From an uncultured Collinsella sp. (lineage in GTDB: Bacteria > Actinomycetota > Coriobacteriia > Coriobacteriales > Coriobacteriaceae), in contig URRN01000061.1 in NCBI GenBank assembly GCA_900550185.1, positions 1 to 11,222 on the forward strand: DNA of 11,222 nucleotides, in the 5' to 3' direction. Both the position numbers and the translations under genes were made by a program. Positions 6,304 to 11,222 of the stretch are shown piece after piece; position 1 is the stretch's first letter, and every line of letters begins with the position of its first letter. The notes beneath the pieces were generated by a model. The model was not told where the DNA came from and ran no database searches. It saw only the letters and a program-made list of their open reading frames with translations.

Positions 6304-7188
6304 TTAATCAACTGAAACGCTGACGTCCATCCGCTGATCTCGGTCGCTATATCCGATCATCAGTTCCCGTCCCTTTTTATCCTTTGCGCAAAAACTGCTG
6401 TCATACGAATATTCGATGTCCTTGTATCCCTTTTTCTTGCAAGCTTTGATGTATTTGTCGTACCCATCATGATCGATGCCAAATGCGACAAACGAAAGGC
6501 AGTCTTTTTCGTCTAACGACGTATAAACGATAGGGCAGTCAGGCTTCGGCAAGGATTTTGCAAGGGCTTTTGTTGGCCAGTCATACGCCTTGACACCGCC
6601 CTTTGATGAAGTCGTATAGGTTTTCGACTTGAAACTATAGTACTCGAGATATATCTTTCCATCGCCGCCTAGATAAGCAATAGTCGCCATTGAAGGCTCC
6701 ATCAGGTCATATTGATTCTGCTGGGCATTGGCGACATAGTCGCCATGGGTAATGCACGGAACGCTATCAACCGATTCTCGCTTCTCGACGATTCGCTGGC
6801 TATCCGCCGTCATTTTCAGCGTTGAATAATCGTGCGCAGCCTCTTCCTCATCAAAAACGTCAGTAAACAGAAGTTTCTGTTCGTCAGTCAACTCACCTTT
6901 CGGCTCAAACTGAATAGTGAACTGAGCAATATCGAAGCTCGATTTATTGTCATATTCAAATGTCATCATCTCGACGCCATCAACAACGCCTTCTGAGACA
7001 CTCCAGTTTAGTTGATCGATTTTTACTGAATCCTTCTTACCTGGCTTTGGCTTCTTTCCACTTTTCTTAGTCGCTGCAAATGCGCATGTCGGACTCCAGC
7101 CGCGACCCGTAATTCCGAGTGGTAGAGAAATGCCGATTAGCGCCGCCGCGCTAAAAGCCAGAACTGCCGTAAATAACTTTTTCTTCAT
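6304..7188 (-). CDS. Secreted protein of unknown function
   Basis: Protein of 294 aa that I cannot assign firmly to a named family. A classical signal peptide is clear: MKKK, a hydrophobic stretch FTAVLAFSAAALIGISL, and a likely cleavage site at AFA-A (after residue 38). The mature part starts with a lysine-rich linker (TKKSGKKPKPGKK), then a region like an extracellular beta-fold (FEYDNKSSFDIAQFTIQFEP). The last 60 residues, with YDKYIKACKKKGYKDIEYSYDSS and GRELMIGYSDRD, recall the C-terminal module found in secreted Firmicute and coriobacterial proteins labelled DUF6591; this is a resemblance only. The mature part has five cysteines. The ATG is preceded on the minus strand by AAGGGA with a 6-base spacer. 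The gene is AT-richer than the left part of the window and apparently monocistronic. Extracellular location is well supported; function is unknown. Confidence 0.82.
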   Translation of the reverse strand: MKKKLFTAVLAFSAAALIGISLPLGITGRGWSPTCAFAATKKSGKKPKPGKKDSVKIDQLNWSVSEGVVDGVEMMTFEYDNKSSFDIAQFTIQFEPKGELTDEQKLLFTDVFDEEEAAHDYSTLKMTADSQRIVEKRESVDSVPCITHGDYVANAQQNQYDLMEPSMATIAYLGGDGKIYLEYYSFKSKTYTTSSKGGVKAYDWPTKALAKSLPKPDCPIVYTSLDEKDCLSFVAFGIDHDGYDKYIKACKKKGYKDIEYSYDSSFCAKDKKGRELMIGYSDRDQRMDVSVSVD

Positions 7189-7217
7189 TACATATCCCTT
7201 GGTAGTCGTTTAACCTC

Positions 7218-7335
7218 CCCCTCGTCAAATAGCAGACGAATTGGCGACGCGGTGGCACTATTTGATTCAGGGGCGTGAACTGGATAAACATCGAGGGAAG
7301 GAGTGGGTCCTGTGCAATAAACTCCCCTCGTCAAA
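7218..7335. repeat. Pair of near-identical direct repeats 106 bp apart
   Basis: CCCCTCGTCAAA occurs at 7218-7229 and 7324-7335. With flanks the match extends to TAA(C/A)CTCCCC(C)TCGTCAAA. The copies bracket the gap between the secreted-protein start (7188) and the recombinase stop (7344). They could be regulator sites or recombination sites; nothing shows which. No other coding or RNA feature was recognised in 7189-7343. Confidence 0.5.
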
Positions 7336-7343
7336 ATGTCTAG

Positions 7344-7979
7344 CTAAAGAGGACGGGCAGACGGCGAACGGTCATATCCGTTCGCGTCCGCCCGTCTCCA
7401 ACGATCAAACGTCGATGCGCTAACGTTCAAAAGCATTGCGGCCTCTTGCCTCGTAACCTCACCTCCTTCGAATGATTTGATGACATCGCGGTAGCTATCC
7501 GGACGTTCGAGCGTCGGTCTCCCAAATCTCACACCCCGCAGACGCGCCGACGCGATACCCTCCGCCTGGCGCTGCTTTATGTTTTCGCGCTCCACCTGAG
7601 CCACGTAGCTCAAAACCTGAAGCACTAGATCGGCAATAAAAGTCCCCGTAATTCCATTGGGTTGTTCGCGTGTATCAAGCAATGGCATATCGAGCACCAC
7701 GATGGCAACGTGTTTGTCCGTCGTTAGGCGACGCCATTCATCGAGAACTTCACGGTAGTCGCGACCCAATCGATCGATACTCTTAATCACCAGAACGTCC
7801 CCTTCGCGCAGACGACGAAGAAGACGCCGGTACTGAGGACGCCTGAAGTCCTTTCCACTCGCTTTGTCAGCATAGATCAAATTCGTTTGGACCGGAAACC
7901 GCTCCAGCGCATCCAGTTGGCGATCCAGGTTCTGATCTGCTGACGAAACTCGAGCATACCCATAGATTCTGTTTTTCAT
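7344..7979 (-). CDS. Small serine recombinase (resolvase/invertase family)
   Basis: Protein of 211 aa, the length of resolvases and DNA invertases rather than large serine integrases. The N-terminal catalytic domain has IYGYARVSSADQNLDRQ, with the nucleophile expected at Ser12, then ASGKDFRRPQ and DRLGRD supplying the usual active-site arginines. AQVERENIKQRQAEGIA is the long helix used for dimer contact and DNA binding, followed by GVRFGRPT. The C-terminal helix-turn-helix is EVTRQEAAMLLNVSASTFDRWRR. Such enzymes cut both strands at paired sites to invert or excise DNA, or resolve cointegrates. No transposase is present in the window, and I saw no pair of 26-bp inverted crossover sites. The ATG at 7979 is preceded on the minus strand by AGGGG with a 6-base spacer; a GTG at 8000 would be a less supported start. 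It is divergent from the ATPase gene. Confidence 0.93.
   Translation of the reverse strand: MKNRIYGYARVSSADQNLDRQLDALERFPVQTNLIYADKASGKDFRRPQYRRLLRRLREGDVLVIKSIDRLGRDYREVLDEWRRLTTDKHVAIVVLDMPLLDTREQPNGITGTFIADLVLQVLSYVAQVERENIKQRQAEGIASARLRGVRFGRPTLERPDSYRDVIKSFEGGEVTRQEAAMLLNVSASTFDRWRRADANGYDRSPSARPL
7352..7396 (-). terminator. GC-rich hairpin overlapping the 3' end of the recombinase gene
   Basis: 7352-7371 pairs with 7378-7396 (19-20 bases per arm, one mismatch and one bulged base) around TCATAT. On the minus strand it is followed by CTCTTTA. The hairpin lies inside the last 18 codons and ends 6 bases before the stop, so it probably terminates the recombinase transcript from within the coding end. 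Confidence 0.6.
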
Positions 7980-8057
7980 GATTGCCCCTATCAGCCGCAC
8001 GATGGCAGCTTCAGTTCATCTGAGAGCCCACTCACAATAGGGCGTGCAAATTTCGCG

Positions 8058-8074
8058 AATGGGTTGAACCCATT
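8058..8074. promoter_or_regulatory. Perfect 17-bp palindrome between divergent recombinase and ATPase genes
   Basis: AATGGGTT-G-AACCCATT is symmetrical about base 8066. It lies 79 bases upstream of the recombinase ATG and 143 bases upstream of the ATPase start. An operator for a dimeric regulator or a recombinase crossover site are both possible. The symmetry is seen; the role is inferred. Confidence 0.55.
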
Positions 8075-8140
8075 TTCGAGCTCCAACGTAAGCTATTCAA
8101 GCACCGCTTCGATAACGCACGACGCCAACCTTATGCTTTG

Positions 8141-8192
8141 AAATGAAATTAATTGTTTTTAATTGAGATTAACTAGAATAAAATGAAATTAA
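8141..8192 (+). repeat. Three direct repeats at exact 20-base period upstream of the ATPase gene (iteron-like)
   Basis: Units start at 8141, 8161 and 8181: AAATGAAATTAA, AATTGAGATTAA, AAATGAAATTAA. The first and third are identical and the middle differs at two of twelve positions. The period is about two helical turns, putting all three on one face of DNA. A -10-like TAGAAT (8174-8179) and TAAAAT (8179-8184) lie between units 2 and 3, so bound protein would cover the likely promoter. Autoregulatory operator or replication-type iterons are the two readings. Confidence 0.75.
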
Positions 8193-8216
8193 CCCGAGAC
8201 GCTAAAGGAGGGCATT

Positions 8217-9317
8217 GTGGAATACCTCGAAAACCCGTTTACCCCTAGCTTTGGCGAAGTTCCCGCCCATCTCGCTGGCAGACAACAGATTATTCGGGAT
8301 TTGGACCGTGCCTTCTTGAGCCAGCGCAGGCGCCCAGAATTGACCTCGATCTTCTCAGGCGCGCGTGGAACCGGTAAAACCGCTCTCATGTCGTCGCTCG
8401 CGACAAGGGCGGAATCCCACGGCTGGATTGCCGTAAAGACGACCGCGCTCCCGGGAATGCTTGAGGAAATCGAGCTCGGGGCGAAACGTGCTGCCGGCCA
8501 TCTTATCGACCCGTCCAACCACTTCGAAGTCACCGGTCTCGGAATTGCACCGCTCGGCAGCATCGAGGTCAGTCGCATTCACGATGCCTCAACCTGGCGT
8601 TATCGCATGAGCGACATCATCGACCAGCTCAACGAGGCGGGCACCGGTCTGCTCGTCACGGTTGACGAGGTGGACCCGACACTCGACGAGATGATTCAGC
8701 TCGCAGCGACGTATCAGCACTTTGTGACCGATGGGAAACGCGTCGCCCTGCTCATGGCGGGACTTCCCAACAACGTATCGACGCTACTGAACCACAAGAC
8801 GGTCTCGTTCCTTCGCCGCGCCCAACAATATCATCTGGGCCGCATTGCCGACTATGACGTACGCGAGGCCTTGATTCGCACAATCCAGGAAAACGATCGC
8901 CTGGCAGATGCTGAGGGAATCGATAGAGCCGTTCGCTCGATCTCTGGTTTTCCCTTCCTATTGCAACTCGTAGGCTACCGTGCCTGGGATCTCACAAGCG
9001 ATTCGAAGGAAATCTCGTCACGCGACTTTGACCTAGGAATCAAAATCGCGCGCGACGAGATGGACGACCGAATCCTCGCGGCAACCTATCGGGAACTCAC
9101 TGCAGAGGACAGGCGATTCCTCATCGCCATGCTTGACGATGAGGAAGAATCCACCACCGCTGACCTTGTCGAGCGCCTTAAGCGTTCGCCGCAGCAGGTC
9201 TCCCGCTACCGACGCCGAATGATAGATGCCGGCATCATCGGGGAACGAGGACGAGGGCTCGTCGCATTTGAATTGCCATTCTTCCGCGACTATCTCGCGG
9301 CTCAATGCGTGAAATAG
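8217..9317 (+). CDS. AAA+ ATPase with C-terminal winged helix (Orc1/Cdc6-like or ATPase_2-like)
   Basis: Protein of 366 aa, soluble. It opens with YLENPFTPSFGEVPAHLAGR, a lead-in common to actinobacterial P-loop ATPases of this type. Walker A is GARGTGKT (48-55) and Walker B is LLVTVDE (145-151). AGLP after a hydrophobic strand is a candidate sensor region, and FPFLLQLVGYRAWDL (from about residue 245) belongs to the lid. The last 60-70 residues form a winged-helix-like domain (STTADLVERLKRSPQQVSRYRRRMIDAGIIGERG). The layout resembles archaeal Orc1/Cdc6 and the archaeal-type ATPase_2 family, so it probably binds DNA. The role could be autoregulation, replication or control of a mobile element. 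The GTG start at 8217 follows AAGGAGG (8205-8211) by 5 bases. The iteron-like repeats lie directly upstream and the recombinase gene is divergent. ATPase fold certain; exact family and role uncertain. Confidence 0.87.
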   Translation: MEYLENPFTPSFGEVPAHLAGRQQIIRDLDRAFLSQRRRPELTSIFSGARGTGKTALMSSLATRAESHGWIAVKTTALPGMLEEIELGAKRAAGHLIDPSNHFEVTGLGIAPLGSIEVSRIHDASTWRYRMSDIIDQLNEAGTGLLVTVDEVDPTLDEMIQLAATYQHFVTDGKRVALLMAGLPNNVSTLLNHKTVSFLRRAQQYHLGRIADYDVREALIRTIQENDRLADAEGIDRAVRSISGFPFLLQLVGYRAWDLTSDSKEISSRDFDLGIKIARDEMDDRILAATYRELTAEDRRFLIAMLDDEEESTTADLVERLKRSPQQVSRYRRRMIDAGIIGERGRGLVAFELPFFRDYLAAQCVK

Positions 9318-9321
9318 GCAT

Positions 9322-9356
9322 CAATGAGGCAAAGGGGCTGTCCCTTTGCCTCATTG
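9322..9356. terminator. Perfect 15-bp hairpin between convergent ATPase and UvrA-like genes
   Basis: CAATGAGGCAAAGGG (9322-9336) pairs exactly with 9342-9356 around GCTGT. It starts 5 bases after the ATPase stop and ends 1 base before the UvrA-like stop. No strong T-run is present on either strand. It may act as a bidirectional terminator and shares CAAAGGG and CTGTCCC with the other gene-end hairpins, so it may equally be a dispersed repeat. Confidence 0.65.
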
Positions 9357-9357
9357 T

Positions 9358-11222
9358 CTATAGGTAGCGGCCGGTGATGCTTGCGGAGCAGGCCACGATG
9401 TCGCCCGGCGTACCGGCGCAGACGATTTGCCCGCCCGCGTCGCCACCGCCCGGGCCCATGTCGATCACGTAATCGGCGTTACGGATAAGGTCGAGGTCGT
9501 GTTCAATCACGATAACCGTGGCGCCTTTGGCAACAAGGCCGTCGAACACACTCAGCAACACCTGAACATCGAGCGGATGCAGGCCGATCGTGGGCTCGTC
9601 GAACACGAATACGGCATCATCCTGCACGCGGCCCATCTCGCTCGCGAGCTTAAGGCGCTGTGCCTCGCCGCCCGAAAGCGCCGGCGTGGGCTCACCGAGC
9701 GTGAGATAGCCCAAGCCCAAGTCGTGCAAGGTCTGCAAGCGCGCCTGAACCTTCTTGAGCCCCAGTGTGGCGTCGATGGCCTCGTCCACACTCATGTCCA
9801 TGAGCTGCGGCAACGTAAGGAGACTCCCGTCCTTGCCCTCGCGATGGATATGCGAAGCCGCGTCTGCATAACGTGAGCCGCGACATGCCGGGCAGACGAT
9901 CTCGACGTCGGGCAAAAACTGCACGTCGAGTGATATCGAGCCCGTGCCATCGCACGTAGGGCAGCGCAAGGCGCCGGTGTTGTAGCTAAAGGCGCCCGCC
10001 TTGTAGCCGGCTGCCTTGGCTTCGGGCGCACGAGCGAAGGCGCGACGCAGCTCGTCATGGATGTCAGCATAGGTCGCTACCGTCGAGCGCACATTGGCAC
10101 CGATGGGCGTAGCGTCAATCAGGTTTGCGCGGGCAATACCCTCGGCATCGATCCAACGCACGTGCCCCGGCAGACGCTCGCCAGCTGCCTGTGCCTTAAG
10201 TGCCGGGATGAGTGTCTCGAGCACCAACGTCGTCTTGCCCGAGCCCGAAACGCCCGTCACCGCGACAAGGCGGCCGCGCGGGATATCGACTTCGAGCGGT
10301 TTTACGGTATGGATGGCATCGGTTGCCATGCGGATATGTCCCTGGTCGAACATTTCCTCGTCAGTCACCTGTGGACGCAAGCGCTTGGACTCTGAGCACA
10401 AAAACGGCGCGATGCGGCTGCCCTGCGATTGCTCGACCTCGTCCACCGTACCTGCAGCGATCACGTTACCGCCGCCTGCTCCGGCAACGGGGCCCATCTC
10501 GACCAGATAGTCAGCTTCCGCCAGTACGCGCGTATCGTGGTCGACAACAACCACGGTGTTGCCGTCGCCTACCAGGTCGCGCATCACGCCAACCAGGCCG
10601 TCGACATTTGCCGGATGCAAGCCGATCGAGGGCTCGTCCAGCACATAAAGCACGCCCGTCGATCGATTGCGTACCACGCGGGCGAGCTGCACACGCTGGC
10701 GCTCACCCGTGGAGAGCGTGGCACCGGCGCGGTCGAGTGAAAGGTAATCGAGACCCAGGTCGACCAGACGACGAGCCGTGCTCAAAAACGAATCGCAGAT
10801 ATCCGTCGCCATGGGCTGCATCTCGGCCGGCAAGGATGCGGGCACCCCGCGCACCCACTCAATCGCCTCGCCCAGCGTCATGGCCGCGGCCTGCGCCAGA
10901 TTGATACCGCGCACCTGGGGCTGGCGCGCGGCCTCGGAGAGACGCGTGCCGCCACAGTCACGGCATGGCCCCTCGCACAAAAAGCGTGCAACGCGTTTGA
11001 GGCCCTTATCGTCCTTAACCTTGGCAAGCGCATTCTCAACGGTATAGACGGCGTTGTAATAGGTAAAGTCGAGCGGCGTGGCGCCCTCGCCGTTTTTGGG
11101 AACGTAGAGAATGTGCTTTTTAACCGCCGGACCATGGAACACGATGTCGCGCTCTAGAGGCGTGAGCTGGTTAAACGGCACGTCGGTGCGCACGCCCATC
11201 TCACCGGCAACTTGCTTCATCA
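9358..11222 (-). CDS. uvrA: UvrA-family excinuclease ABC ATPase, probably a UvrA paralogue (5' end outside window)
   Basis: The window holds the last 620 or so codons; the frame is open to the edge, so the ATG at 11220 is unlikely to be the start. Numbering from that ATG: PCRDCGGTRL (85-94) is the conserved CxxCxGxRL of UvrA. The first ATPase half shows signature LSTGERQRVQLA (169-180) and Walker B LYVLDEP (191-197). The second half shows Walker A GVSGSGKTT (323-331), a zinc module C420-C423-C443-C446 (CX2C-X19-CX2C), signature LSGGEAQRLKLA (515-526) and Walker B VFVFDEP (537-543). UvrA dimers detect distorted DNA and load UvrB. Features such as SGSGKTTLVLETL and the IGANVRSTVATY region resemble UvrA-like paralogues (UvrA2/drug-resistance type), which often lack the UvrB-binding domain. 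That domain would lie outside the window. Family certain; paralogue status inferred. Confidence 0.93.
   Translation of the reverse strand, partial: MKQVAGEMGVRTDVPFNQLTPLERDIVFHGPAVKKHILYVPKNGEGATPLDFTYYNAVYTVENALAKVKDDKGLKRVARFLCEGPCRDCGGTRLSEAARQPQVRGINLAQAAAMTLGEAIEWVRGVPASLPAEMQPMATDICDSFLSTARRLVDLGLDYLSLDRAGATLSTGERQRVQLARVVRNRSTGVLYVLDEPSIGLHPANVDGLVGVMRDLVGDGNTVVVVDHDTRVLAEADYLVEMGPVAGAGGGNVIAAGTVDEVEQSQGSRIAPFLCSESKRLRPQVTDEEMFDQGHIRMATDAIHTVKPLEVDIPRGRLVAVTGVSGSGKTTLVLETLIPALKAQAAGERLPGHVRWIDAEGIARANLIDATPIGANVRSTVATYADIHDELRRAFARAPEAKAAGYKAGAFSYNTGALRCPTCDGTGSISLDVQFLPDVEIVCPACRGSRYADAASHIHREGKDGSLLTLPQLMDMSVDEAIDATLGLKKVQARLQTLHDLGLGYLTLGEPTPALSGGEAQRLKLASEMGRVQDDAVFVFDEPTIGLHPLDVQVLLSVFDGLVAKGATVIVIEHDLDLIRNADYVIDMGPGGGDAGGQIVCAGTPGDIVACSASITGRYL

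Noticed and set aside
7293..7330. Imperfect inverted repeat GAGGGAAGGAGT ... ACTCCCCTC
   Set aside because: The stem needs a three-base bulge and has a long loop; too weak to call a recombination site or terminator.
7241..7423. 60-aa open frame in the gap between the secreted-protein and recombinase genes
   Set aside because: No ribosome site and no domain; it runs into the recombinase coding end on the other strand and its terminator hairpin.
7980..8000. Upstream GTG start for the recombinase
   Set aside because: The ATG at 7979 follows AGGGG directly and gives the normal resolvase N-terminus MKNRIYGYARVS.
8141..8192. CRISPR array
   Set aside because: Only three 12-base units with 8-base gaps; far too short for CRISPR repeats and spacers and no cas genes.

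Overview
The window looks like chromosome of a high-GC anaerobic actinobacterium of the Coriobacteriia, most likely Collinsella or a close relative. This is inferred from GC-rich codon use, strong AAGGAGG ribosome sites and the mix of protein types; no rRNA or species marker is present. I found no tRNA, rRNA or CRISPR array. No gene-free stretch exceeds 300 bases; the longest gaps are 6056-6303 and 7980-8216.

Left part (1-5264) is compact, plus-strand and GC-rich. It holds the 3' end of an EAL c-di-GMP phosphodiesterase gene, a GGDEF-PAS-degenerate-GGDEF protein, a flavoprotein with a CX2CX2CX6C cluster motif followed 12 bases later by a cysteine-less ArsC-fold protein, a G3E (CobW/ZNG1-type) GTPase with its own terminator, and a TrmL-type tRNA 2'-O-methyltransferase with an unusual insertion. 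The first two genes form a c-di-GMP turnover and sensing pair. The next two look co-transcribed.

Middle part (5265-9317) looks like an accessory block. Two minus-strand, AT-richer genes encode a membrane-anchored DUF4230 protein and a secreted protein of unknown function, each with its own terminator. Then a small serine recombinase (minus) and an AAA+ ATPase with a C-terminal winged helix (plus) are divergently arranged. Their shared 237-bp gap contains a perfect 17-bp palindrome and three direct repeats (consensus AAWTGARATTAA) at an exact 20-base period, next to the ATPase start. This recombinase/ATPase/iteron-like arrangement is the most interesting part of the window.

Right part (9358-11222) is a minus-strand UvrA-family gene, convergent with the ATPase gene and cut by the window edge. 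Three gene-end hairpins (4603-4641, 5262-5286, 9322-9356) share the heptamer CTGTCCC/GGGACAG, which suggests a dispersed REP-like element family.
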